Shown here in pieces: positions 35,701 to 47,775 of a stretch of 64,000 nucleotides of DNA. Under the pieces are notes generated by a model. It was not told the origin of the DNA. It saw nothing but the letters and a program-made list of their open reading frames with translations, and ran no database searches. Origin of the DNA: Straminergon stramineum (lineage: Eukaryota > Streptophyta > Bryopsida > Hypnales > Calliergonaceae). Each line of letters starts with the position of its first letter. Positions within the stretch are counted from its first letter, which is position 1. The stretch lies in NCBI GenBank assembly GCA_963920665.1, contig OY987265.1:24371001-24435000 (forward strand), written 5' to 3'. Position numbers and translations under genes: made by a program.

Positions 35701-38700
35701 ATGAGCTTTACAGTGATTTGGAATTTTTTTTAATTGATTTGAATTTTTGGAGCATTCTAAAACCAGAAGAAGGATGCAATCTGAATAGAACTTTGTAAAA
35801 TATCATTTCAACAGAATTAGAAGATTGTTATAATAATTTGAAATATTTTGCTTTGATTTAGTAAGTGGTGGTTGGATGTTTTGATGGATTGACAATTTTT
35901 GAAATTTTGCTTTATTGGTTTGAATAACTACAGTAAGTACTACTCTTCTTTTGAATACCAGTAGTCAAAGTCTATCATCAAAATCACTCTTTGCAATTGA
36001 AATGGTGGCATTTGCATTGACATTTTTTGGGGGTAATCTCAAGTTATTTCTTCAATTAGGATTTAACCCAAAATTTTAATAACTTTTTTGAAAGGTCAAA
36101 CTTCACTTAATATGAGGAGGGTTATAAAAAACTAGCTTTAGAAATTCAAGCATCACTATGATATAAGTCTTGTAATTGGTGAGTTTTTTTATCTTTGGAA
36201 TTTGGGGGATACACTTCAAGTTTATTAAATATCATCAGGTTGGATTGAGAAACAATGTATTAAAGACAAAGAACTTAGCATTGTTTTGGGAAAGGATGTT
36301 TTAAAAAAAAATTGGGTTTCACAAAACCAAAAAACTTTAGTTGTTAAATTGACTCCCATTTTAAAAATGTAAATTATATGTGAACACACTAAACAAGCAA
36401 AGGTGCTTTATGTGTTAGTGAATGTCACACTAATTCATCAAAGTCACACTATTTTAAATCAATCCAAGTCAAAATAATACGGAGTATTGTTCTAATTTCT
36501 TCCATTTTTTGGTAGGTATCCATAGTTTTGCACCCTACATTAGTAGAATAAATTTGTATAGTGTAAAGACCTAATGCTCCCCTTGTTGGTACCTTGGAAA
36601 ATTTGATTCATTCATAGTCCCAACCAAGGATAAATATTAAAAAAATATCCTACCAAGTACTTCATTGTTAGGCACCTCTGTCAATTCCAAATATAAATTT
36701 TCTGAATAAATTTTTAAATTGATTGTCTATGGTAAATAATAAGTTCCTATGGTTTTCTGTAGGCGTGAAAAAATGAACAATGAGAGGGGGGCAACTCTAC
36801 ATTGCCCTCAAGAACATGGTTGGGATTAAACCCTTATAACTAGTACAACCATTTTTGCAATTTTTACCCATCTTTGGGCAAAGTTTTAGAACAACATATA
36901 TTTCTCCAAATTCATTTATTTTCAATGAATTGGACAAAGGATTTTTTTTTCATGGTTGTATTCTACATTGAAATTGCATTGCCTAACATTTTCATTGAGA
37001 AATTGACACAAAGTATAAAATATTATTGAAGTGTTAAATTTTCCTATTGAAGGTATAAAATGATGTTTTCATGATCAAATCTTTGGCCATTTGATACTAT
37101 CCAATGTAATTTCTTTGATAGAAAATCATGAATGAATTAAATAGCTAAAAACAGAAAGAGAGATTTTTTAATGAAATGTTAAATTGACATGCATTGGAAA
37201 CAATTTCAAAAACATTTATAAATATTCTTGAAATTGATAGAATAGACATTCTTATTTAGAAAGCATTCTATAATTTATTCACTAAAATCCAAAATAAATT
37301 GTAAAAGACATATTTCATAGAACATCTAAGTTTTGTTCTAGACCCCTTAGTAATTAACCCCTAAAAGATGCATAATAAAACATGTACTCAACCTTGATAT
37401 TCTTTGCTCTATGTGCTCTATTATTTCAATAAATATGAGTGAATTTTTTCATTTTTATCCAAAGATCAATTTATATCTCTTCTACATATCTTTAACAAAG
37501 TTTCAAAAAATTTGATGAAAATTTGAAATTATTTTGAATTTTTTTGAAGAATGAGTGAAAGAAATTCATATCATATATAAAAGTGCTAAAAAAACCTAGA
37601 AATTTCACTAAAGCTATATATCATAGCTTGGGACATCATGGTGTAAATTGAATTTCTATATTGTTTTACAATTAGAGGGGGTACAATTTCCAAAGTAAAT
37701 GATTTGTATAGCTTAAAATGTTCATATTGACTAATTACCAAAATACACGATACAACCTAATACAACCCTCAATTCAATTTCGCCCTCATCATAGTTTTTT
37801 TTTTTTGTCTTGGAGTGTGTATTATAGATATATGAGGGCAAAGTTGAGAAAAGAGCGGTAATTAATGTTATTTCTAGATATTTCAAAATTTATTTTGAGT
37901 GATGACAATAACATCTATCTTTTAGCCATTTTTGGATTAAATCTTAGTTAATTTACATATTTGTACTTATTTGATTCCATTTTGATTATTTTGTCTAGAT
38001 TTTTACAATTATCTTTCATCCTTATGCATAAAAACAAAATTTTTTGGGACCCATTTTTAAAAAAAATCCTAAATTTCACCTTCTAGCAAAATTTTAGTTT
38101 CACCACTAAAATCACTACTACTAATAATATAATAGAGGGTTTGTATAGTGACCATCTATTAGTCAAAATTGCATTTTGGAAGAAGCTAAATTCTTTGATA
38201 TATTTTTTATGTAAATTATTCTTGAATGATAAATAGAATGATGTATACCCCAAGTTATGTCATATCTTTTGAAGCTTTTTGGAATTGATTATCAATTTTG
38301 AAGCTAAAATGGTATACAACTCTAAAAGCATTATGTCTACTATCAGTACATTCAAAACTCCAATGTATACATCCATTGCAAAAAAACTTAGGCACTTTCA
38401 GCACCTCCTACATCTAATACTTAAATTATAATATCTTTTTGATGAGATTCCTCCATCATACATGTACATAGGTAAGACACCTAATGAAATTTGTTTATAG
38501 CAAAATCTAGAAATTGAGTTTTGTACATAATAAAAACTCAAAAGTATCTTATTCATCATTTTATTGACTACATAAATCAGTGTGACATGTTGAGAAAATA
38601 GTGCAGGTCAACCCAACTAGAACATTTGGTGTACATTGATTTTGCCCTACTAGTATAAGGGGGGTGAAATTAGTGTCACCACCCCAAATAATCATTTTCT

Positions 38701-38800
38701 GTAATATTGCCGGATTCATGCCGGGTTCATATAGAGTAATATTTCAACTTACACTAATTCAAATTAGTGTCACCCACACTATTAGTTGAAATCAAGGTAA
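35701..38800. other. AT-rich intergenic DNA with one solitary TTAA-element end
   Basis: TTAACCCCTAAAAGATGC at 37354 resembles the left end of family A, but no matching right end was found. The rest has no coding sense. Confidence 0.4.
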
Positions 38801-39960
38801 GTTAGTGGTGATGCAGTCTGCCCAGCCTTCATCAATGTGCCGGTTCCACAATCCCTGGAACTTGAGCCACTGGGGAAGTGGGGATTTGAAGTCTCCTGCA
38901 CCAAGAGAATATTTTCCTTCATTCTCATTTAAGTGTTCCTACTAGAGTACAGAACAGTGGAGGCTATAACTTATTAACCGTCAGTAGTAATTCAATCAAG
39001 ACTCCCTTCTGTAACTTCACTTAAGAGTTCTTTAGTCGCTTAACTTATTTAACTTAGTTCTTTTCATCGACGATCAAAGTCACCGAACCGTTGGCGGAGA
39101 AGATGCAACTGCAGAACTTCCGAGGAATTTCAAGCCAGCATCTGCGGCTGCTGGCGAAAGCTTCTCCAGCAAGGAAAAAGATTGGGCATGTGCATACTCT
39201 GCTTCGCATTCTGTCTGCCCTGCCTCCCTGCGACCTGCCTGCGGTCTGCCTGACTTTATTTACTGTAACTTGGAGTCCAAGCTGTTTCGTTGAATCTCCA
39301 TATATTCCGTGTCAATAAAGGGACGTGGATGCTAGAAAGCAGCTACAGTCGAACTTCCCAGCAGGGAGGCAGGGGGGTGGAGAGAGGACGAGGACAGCAA
39401 GCAGTCAACAGGGGCCTCCACCCGGCTTTCGCTTTTAAATTAAGGTCAAAATACAATTGCTGTGGAAGCTTCGGATTTGGTATCCACCCCGCCCAGGTGG
39501 ATCGATCTCCGCGGACCACTGGCTCCTATCCTGACTTATTACTACGAAGCTTTACTTTAACTTACTGTACCTTACTGGATCCGTCATCTCTCCACCTGAT
39601 GAATGTGTGGCACTGTATTATCTTAAGAAGTATGCCGAATTTGATTTCTGCACCTGCGTGGACTCCCGCCGTCCTGCTGGAGAGACGGACTGAGCCACGG
39701 AGGATACCCTTCCTGCCGCGTGCCACGAAAGTCAGCCAAAGACACCAGTGCCGTAGGAGTCTAGTAGTTCATCGGTAATACTTGTAAGCTTAGGGATGGT
39801 CTAATTCTCTGGGCTTGAATTCGATAACGCGGGGAGTCGGGGACGGAGGAGGAGGCTTTGAATGGACAGAGAAGCTTCGGCAGATTCCGACGGAGGAAGT
39901 TGGAGGCGGACCTCACTCAGATAGAAGAAAAAGAAAGCAACGCAACCAATTGGGTGGGTG
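38801..39960. other. Unexplained GC-richer island, possible transcript
   Basis: The island differs sharply in composition from the AT-rich DNA on both sides. It contains several short forward frames (for example 39103-39318, starting MQLQNFRGISSQHLRLLAKA), but none shows a known domain, and frames do not join through clear splice sites. It could be a decayed gene, a first exon or a non-coding RNA. Confidence 0.3.
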
Positions 39961-40488
39961 CCACAAGGCGGACACTACAAAAAAAAAGCATCTTTGCAGC
40001 GTAGTTGCTTGTTGGTTTTGTCCTTTGGATAACGAGGCTATGGTGTATGGTGTCGACTCTGATTTGTGAATCCAAAACCCTGTTTGCAACCGCATTCACA
40101 CTACACAATGTATATATTAGGGTTTGGTTGGAGTGGGGATGTGGGATGGTCTGACTTGATTCGTAAATTAATATTATTGTTGACCAAGGACAAAGTCTAA
40201 GAATAGTTGCACCATTTTGGTTTATTGGTTGTATCCAAAGGACATAGACTAAGGCATTGACTCTCATATTCCATCCCTCCAAAATTGCACCAATTCTATG
40301 AAGGCTCATGGCAAATAATGTTCTAAGAAAATTGTTGGTACCACTAAGAAGGAGAAAAGCATCTCGTATTGTTGATGCTTGTTTGGTTAGATGAAAGTAA
40401 TTAGGAGATTTTTGATAGGGTTTAAATGGATAAAGGGGAAAGTTTGAATAGTTTGAGTATGAGGGTGTTTAGAGATGGCTCAAACTTT

Positions 40489-40810
40489 TGGAATGAGGAG
40501 ATATATTTTATATTGTTAGAAGTGATATTTTAGGTCCTTTTCAACAATATATTACATGTTGGACTTGGATTAAAAAAAAATTTGCAATCTACATTCAAAG
40601 TGTCCATTGAATGGATAAAGGGGAAAGTTCACAAGGAGGGCAATGCATGAAGAAATTAGAAAGAATTTGAGTCTTGACACAATATAGACATAGACACTTT
40701 GAATGTAGATTGCAAATTTTTTTTTAATCCAAGTCCAACATGTAATATATTGTTGAAAAGGACCTAAAATATCACTTCTAACAATATAAAATATATTTCC
40801 TCATTCCAAA
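40489..40810. repeat. Near-perfect inverted repeat, about 116-bp arms, 88-bp loop
   Basis: The left arm 40489-40604 runs from TTGGAATGAGGAGATATATT to TCAAAGTGTC. The right arm 40693-40810 is its reverse complement with almost no mismatches, including an A9/T9 run. A direct repeat ATGGATAAAGGGGAAAGTT (40426 and 40613) flanks the left arm. Transcription would give a long double-stranded stem. Confidence 0.85.
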
Positions 40811-41200
40811 ACTTGAAAACACTTATAGCCTCCCAAGTTTGTTGTATTTATTTTTACAATGGAAACTTTGAATGCAAATTGCAAGAGTAATTTTCCTTCA
40901 CATCCAATACATAATATACCATTGGAAATTTCTTCAACTTGCATTTCTAATAATATTGAACATACTATGTAATTTACAAAATTGAAAACACACAATGCCT
41001 CCAAAGTCACTAGCTTCAAAATTTTCAAATAAGACTTTGAATGCAAATTGCAAGAGTGATTTTCTTTCACATCCAACATGTGATATACCATAGGAAAGTC
41101 TTTCAATTTTTACTACTAAGAATATAAAATATAACTCCAAATTCCAAAAATTGAGAAGTATATGAAGCCTCCAAAGTTTGTAGCCAAGTGTTTGGTACAT
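40693..41200. repeat. Three tandem units of about 169 bp
   Basis: ACTTTGAATG.A.ATTGCAA opens each unit at about 40696, 40866 and 41034. Each is followed by CACATCCAA-type and ATATACCAT-type text and by AGCCTCCAAAGTTTGT-type text. The first unit is also the right arm of the hairpin at 40489-40810, so the left arm is an inverted copy of one tandem unit. Confidence 0.7.
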
Positions 41201-44200
41201 TTCCCATGAAGAGAGCATGATGGCAACAAAAGGGGACTTTGAACAAAGTTATCTGTTAAGTTGCAAATTGTTGCCTTTCATTTGGCCCCTCTTTCAATTT
41301 CCTTATACATTAGTAGAAATTTAGCACCATTTTAAGATCCACATTTTCTTTTGAATGTTCATTCTACATAACTTGGAGTTGCAAGTGTGGCACCAAAATC
41401 TTGATATTGGGAGAATGCAACTCAATGTCATTAAAGCACTTGCAATCAATGCCTTCTTGTCATTCCAACAAAAATAAGAAGTTTAATCAAATTTCAAATA
41501 CAATCCATATTCTATAATATGAATTGAAAGAGTGGCCAAATGAAGGGCAACATTATATAACTTAAAAATAACTCTATTAAGCCATCATTTTTTTAAGTTT
41601 GTGCAATTAGATCAGATATTCCTCTTTCACAAGAGTATGAGTTCTTGAATTTGAATTTTTGTAATCTTTCTTTTAAATAGATCAATATTGAAAAGAATTG
41701 AAAATTGAAACTAACTAATTGAATTTTACTCAACTCTTGAATTCTTTTTGTTTATAATCATTCATAGGTTAGTTCATTTAGTGCAAGAATTTAGATACCC
41801 CTTCATGCTAATTTAGATGATTTTTAATGAATGGAATTTAATTAGTGTGAGCTTTTGGAAAAATCCGTAAAATAATTGAAAGATAGATGAAAATCTTGGT
41901 ATTTTGATATAATATGAAATTACAAAGTCCACACAAGCAATATTGGATTTATCAAAAAAATGAAGTATCATAATATTGAGCCTCACAAATTTGCACAATT
42001 CTAGAATTAGTGCAAGTTAGTGTGTTTAGTGCAAACACAATAGTCAAATTAATTTATTTAGAATTTTATTTGAATCTAAAAAATTCAATTTTAAATATTT
42101 GTTTATTTCAATTATAGACAAATGTAAGTTAGAAGGTATGACTTTCTATTTCCAAGTATACTGTATAAGCAAATTTGGGATTTAAAAAATAATGACCAAA
42201 CATAAAAAGTGATCTTGGTATAAAATCTATTTTAGGTGGCTTTGTAATGTTATTATTATGTTATCATCACTAATCAGTAATTTCATAAAGTTCTAATAGA
42301 CTTCTCAAAAATACATTAGATTATTATAGACATTACATGGAATTTTGAGCTATAATTTTTTTAAATTAACACATTTAATGATAAAATACTCTATAAAAAT
42401 AGTATATTTTTATTTTTTAGGCTTCTAATTGAATTTGTAATCATTGATTATTTATTAAGGTTATTTTCTTTAATTGTTTATTTATTTCACTTTTTCTAAA
42501 TCATAGAACTATTCTTTTCAATAAAATGCACAATGTGCCCAAATTGTAAAAGGGCACTAATTTTTGTGGAATCTTTGTCTAAGAAGTAGTCCCACTACTA
42601 AGCATTTTTGTTTATCATAAACTTCCAATAATAAAAAATTTATAACATTATAAATTATCCAATTATGATATGAGTAACTATAGTTCTACAATTTGATATT
42701 TTATAAGTTTAAAAATCATAATATTAAAAATTAGTCCCAAATCTTTTGATTCCAATTTGATGTTTTGGGATGAAAAACAGCATAACCCTTGAAAGACATT
42801 TTATGTCTAGGTTTGGTAAACTTCATTAGATTTCTATATTAAAATATACATTTCAAAAATTTAATATTTTTCATATGTATTAATATGTCTAAAATTCAAT
42901 CTTATTTATTTATAATTAAAAACATCGAACTGAATTTTAAATTATTTTATTAAAGAAATCTCTTGATAAAATCAAAGTAATTACAAAATATTAAAAATAG
43001 TATAAAATTTTAAAGACAAATGAAAATAATAGTGAAAATCATTGGATTGAAAAAATTTATGGTGTAATTGATGTACTTTTTGAACTCACCAAGAAAAATT
43101 TGATAGAAAAAGTTCAAAAGTGGTATATTTGAGCTTTTAAGATGTTATCTTCAAAGTGTCACAAAAATTAAAATTTGAAAATTTGAAAAAATTGAGATGG
43201 AGTAAAAAGAAGATTATTGGAGCTACATTTTATTAGTTGAGCTTAAAAACAATTGAAATTACAAACCATGTGAAAATTTAGGATTTGACTTTTGAAATGC
43301 CTATGTATCTTGCACTATCTTTTGATTAAAAATCAAATCCCACAAAATTGACAATGTAACATCCAATTGGAGATTGCTTATGAATAATAATAGTTTTTAA
43401 AAATAAAAAGGATATATATGATGTAAAAGAATACCTTATCTAAAAACCTTAAATTTTTTTTGAATTATAATCCAAAGGTATGGCAATAACTCAATTGTTT
43501 GAGCCATGTGATTAAAAATAATACCAACATTTCTTTGCAGCCACTTTTTTTCTTGAGTCATCATAATTTACTTTTCAGCAATTTTTTAGATAGTAATCGA
43601 ACTTTTTAGAAAAAGAAATCTTTTGTATACAAAATTATAAAATAATTATCATTCAATTTAGTAGACGAATATATTTAATTTGATAGTGGTAATTTGAATT
43701 GAAGGTCATTGCCACTAGTGTTTTGGGTGAAAGAAAACAAAATGATTACTTAAGAATATTTTATGTCATTCTTTGTGATTACATAAAAAATTTCAAATTA
43801 TGTATTTTTTGTAATAGCTTATCATTTTATTTTCACTTCTATATAAATCATTACAATGACAATTTTTCACAAATTAGTACTTAGAGATTTTCACATTGGT
43901 AGACACCAATCAAAAAATTTCATGTTAGAAAGTCATTTAAATATAAGTATTGAAATTTGAATGTAATTTATATAGCTAAATGGATCTCAAAAATAAATTA
44001 TGAACATTTGGCAAAAGAATTTTCACTTAGGGGCTAGTTGGCTAGATTTAATCTTACTTGATATGGAAATAGGTATTCTTCATATGAATTGTTGTCACCT
44101 AAGACTATAAAGGATGTTCAAAATTTATAATGTTGGACCCAACTCTACATAAACATGTGTAACCATGTTCTTTGAAATATTAATTAACATAGTTAATACC

Positions 44201-44213
44201 TCAATTTCACATA
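41201..44213. other. Very AT-rich intergenic DNA without recognisable genes
   Basis: No frame above about 60 codons, no domain and no repeat with definable ends. Confidence 0.45.
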
Positions 44214-44614
44214 TTAACCCTTTAAGGACCAGGGTCAATTTGGGGGGTGGGCAATCCACTTTCACTTCATCACTAAAAAATTAAAATTACAACACATCAA
44301 CAATTTAAAACGAAGATTTGCTGTACATATGCATTGGACACATAGTTCATTTTACAAACATGTGAATCCTTCTCATCTATGTCCATCTTTCACCAATAAT
44401 TGTTGTATTTACAACCACTCTTGCGTCAATATTTTGAATCCCATTTCCACATACAAGTACAAATTGGTGTGATTCCTAGCCCAATGGATGTGGTTCACAA
44501 ATCCCCACATCAATTTCCTTTGGTACTTCCCCAGCTTTTGCTCCAAACTTTGTCCACCGAGCAAAAAAAGTCCAGATTGACTACAATATGGTCGACCACT
44601 CCTTAAAGAGTTAA
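44214..44614. mobile_element. TTAA-flanked short MITE (401 bp)
   Basis: The left end TTAA CCCTTTAAGGACCAGGG and the right end CCACTCCTTAAAGAG TTAA are imperfect inverted repeats next to TTAA. The termini resemble family A, but the interior is unrelated. No coding region. Confidence 0.6.
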
Positions 44615-44809
44615 TAAACAATTTTGGAAGAACATATGGTTGGTTACCATGGCCAAGTTGCAATGACAAGTAATTATAGATATTTCTTTGTAGTTGATTT
44701 TTAAGAGCATTGGGTGCATAGGAATTATCACTCTATGACTTCTACTCCACATTCAATTCGCAAGGTTTAGGGCATCCTCAATAGACTCTAGAATTTTGGC
44801 TTACCAAGT

Positions 44810-45025
44810 ATAATTCTAACTTTTCATTGGTTTATAATTAGAACTTGAAATTTCTAGCATTGGAAGGGTATTCAAAAGTACTTGGAATAGGTTAAAAGAA
44901 ATTCAAATTTAGACATTGGATAAAGAAAATAAACCACTTCAAAAGAAAGTTAAAAGACAAAATTATAGTGGTCTTAGCAAATCACTCTAAGTTACCAATG
45001 CATATTTCACTCTCAATTTTAAGAC
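44810..45025. repeat. Dispersed repeat family F, copy 3
   Basis: TATAATTAGAACTTGAAATT, TCAAATTTAGACATTGGAT, CCACTTCAAAAGAAAGTTAA and AAGTTACCAATGCATATTTC follow the order of copies 1 and 2. Confidence 0.55.
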
Positions 45026-45870
45026 AAATAGTTTGTTTTGTCATGTATGTCGGAATCTCCTAGACCATCAAGTTGAAGGAAGTGTGCTCAGTGTTGATGG
45101 AAAGCAGTCAGGGAGGGATGTGTGTAAAAAAGCTAGCTTGGACACGATTCAACCAATAGAGCCAAAGATATTAAAGTTTGAAGTTTCTATTGGCATTAAA
45201 AATTAGAAAATTGGATGGAAATTAGAAAATTGGTTGTGGAAACCCATGGAAACATCAAAATGTTGGACCTACAAGTTGACAAGCTATAGAACACTTCAAG
45301 CATCGTAATATTGGCCCAATACTTTTATTTTCATTTTCATTTTATCGTCAATATATAATCTTTTTTGCTTTTATTTTTACTTTTCTTTTAAAATTTTGTT
45401 TGGAAGACTCTTTTTGTGTACCAGACTAATTTTCAAAAAAGAAACATAATGCAAAAATTGAAATCCCACATGATATTAACATTAGTGCTATAGATATTTT
45501 TTTTTCTTTGAAGAATTACAAATTGGTTATGAAAAGAGAATCAAGAAGGGATGAGCCATCACTTTTGTGGCAATTTTAAATGCCAGGGTTGTAGCAAGGA
45601 CACAAGGCATACTAGTACGTTATCAATGTACTTTTGACTCTACTTCCAATGATAGAAATTTCAAGTTCTAATTCTAAAACATTGAAAAATTAGAATTACA
45701 TTTGAGGGGAAATTTTTTGGAATCTATTAATTATTATCCACCTAAGGGCATAATAGGATTGACAAATATATCCTTCTTGATATTTTTTAAATAAAAAATA
45801 AGGTTTGATAAATGTTGAAAATAAATTTGTCTCTTTGAGATGATTATTTTCACCTAAAAACAATCTTCTG

Positions 45871-45873
<3 letters not shown>

Positions 45874-45928
<55 letters not shown>
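45874..45928. repeat. TA dinucleotide microsatellite
   Basis: An uninterrupted run of alternating T and A of about 55 bases. Confidence 0.98.
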
Positions 45929-45933
<5 letters not shown>

Positions 45934-46452
45934 AAAACTTTTAGAATTAACCCCTAAGGACACAAAGTCTTTTCCCAAATTGATAGTTTGAGATAAATCA
46001 TCATAAAGTGCTATTTGAAAGAATATTTTGGAATTGATATGTGAACAAAAGTGATAGACTAAAATTTTTAGGTTCCATCCACACAATTAGATTCACCAAT
46101 GCTATCACCAATATTTTTTTTTATAAAATTTGAAAGGAAAATTTCAAAATTCCTTCTAAATTCGATTACAAGCAAAATTCTATCACTTTTTTGAGTAAAA
46201 TTTGTTGGAATGGATTTGAAATGAGATTCTCTTCACATGGTGATTTTTCAAAATTTTTGTGGTCTTTAATCTATGACCTCATTTTTGCAAATCCCATTTT
46301 GAACTAGAGTCAATGCAATTTTGGCTTGGTCAACCACTTGACATACTTCCACATTTGCAAATTTAGAAAAATATATATGTACTCTAGTAATGCCAAATCC
46401 AACCATTAGATAGAACAACAACTTGATAGAGTATCTCCACATATTAGGATGA
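45929..46452. other. Intergenic with a solitary TTAA-element end
   Basis: TTAACCCCTAAGGACAC at 45947 resembles a family A terminus without a partner. No genes seen. Confidence 0.35.
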
Positions 46453-46701
46453 CATTCATCCAAGCAGTAACGAGGATGAAACTTCTGAGCGCTGACTGTC
46501 CACACAGTTCTCAAGCAGATGAAAGCAGGAGAAAGCGGATGATAAGGACAGAGAGGATGATAAGAGAAAATCATTCATCCAAGCAGTAACGAGGATGAAA
46601 CTTCTGAGCGCTGACTGTCCACACAGTTCTCAAGCAGATGAAAGCAGGAGAAAGCGGATGATAAGGACAGAGAGGATGATAAGAGAAAATCATTCATCCA
46701 A
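46453..46701. repeat. 119-bp tandem duplication upstream of the splicing-factor gene
   Basis: Copies lie at 46453-46571 and 46572-46690, apparently identical, followed by the first 11 bases of a third copy. The unit contains AGCGCTGACTGTCC and CAGAGAGGATGATAAG. The identity suggests a very recent duplication. Confidence 0.95.
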
Positions 46702-47775
46702 ACAGATCGATCCTCCCCTTGCAATAGCAGCCGGAGGCCTGCGTGAAATTAGGGTTTGCACTCTCTTTCGCTCGTCCCGGAACCCCGTCAATTGCCGAAT
46801 TGGTGTGTCTAGATCACGTTCGAGGGGTTCCAGTTCCGCGGATCCCCTGTGAAGAAGCGAGATTAACAGTTTGCCTCTCCGCCGCATCGAATTTCTGATT
46901 AAATCGGCGTTTTAAAGCGGTGAAAACATCGACACAGAGCCTTGGACGTGGTAGAGTAGGGTGGCTGATGGTTTGGGTTAGAGTGCCATGAACCTTGTGA
47001 TGAGTTGCATTTGTGATTCGCACGACACATAACAGAAGTTCATTCATTGACAGGAGTCCGACTTGAGGTATGGGTTGCCAGAATTTGTTGTTGCTCCTCC
47101 TTTTCTTCTTGCTTCCGTTCTTGATGATGGTTTGCGATGATGATGTTGCTCCTGCCGAAGTCGATAGAACGGGGTGGGGGTGACATGGTAGTTTCATTTA
47201 GCGTCTGCTATAACATGAGAACAGCAATAAATGTCTATTTCAGTGAGGGGAATTGGAGAGAAAAGGAGAGCTAGGGTTTCGGCGCAGTCCGAGGGGGCGA
47301 CTGACTGCTCTTTGTAGTATTGCTGACCTGGAGTATGAGCAGGGGGTGGAATTGGCGCTTGCCAGTACTCAATCTTCACATCCATGGTATTGCTCTGCAT
47401 CGACGACGGGTATCAGAGACAGCGGTCTTTGAAAGGATCAATGCCAGAATTTCGCTTCTTTTGATCCACTTTTCTTCATTTTGCCTAACCTCCAGGATTA
47501 GCCTTCCATATCCCGTCTTTGGTCCAACCTAGATCTGAATTAAGGAATGATTACTTGAGAAATTATGGGTAAGTTATAGTGAATGGATGTTGTACTGAAT
47601 TTTATGAGCGAAGTTTCCGAGTCGGTGTTCATTCAGGACCGGGTTTCCAACTGATTTTATCTTGTAGTCGACAACACTATGGTTTGGTGGCACTTGGGGA
47701 GTTTATTAAGCTGATAGGAAGTGGAACTAGAGTTACTAAGAGTGTGGACGTAAGATAACAGACAAGCAATAGAGG
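46702..47775 (+). promoter_or_regulatory. Probable promoter and 5' UTR region of the SURP/G-patch gene
   Basis: Composition rises in GC just after the tandem duplication. AAATTAGGGTTTGC (about 46747) and CTAGGGTTTCG (about 47270) are telo-box half motifs common near plant transcription starts. Frames here carry no domain. A 5' UTR intron is possible but its borders cannot be set from sequence alone. Confidence 0.4.

Noticed and set aside
40801..41218. Two overlapping reverse frames with similar repeated text
   Set aside because: The similarity comes from the 169-bp tandem units themselves; there is no start context, domain or continuation, so a coding role is not supported.
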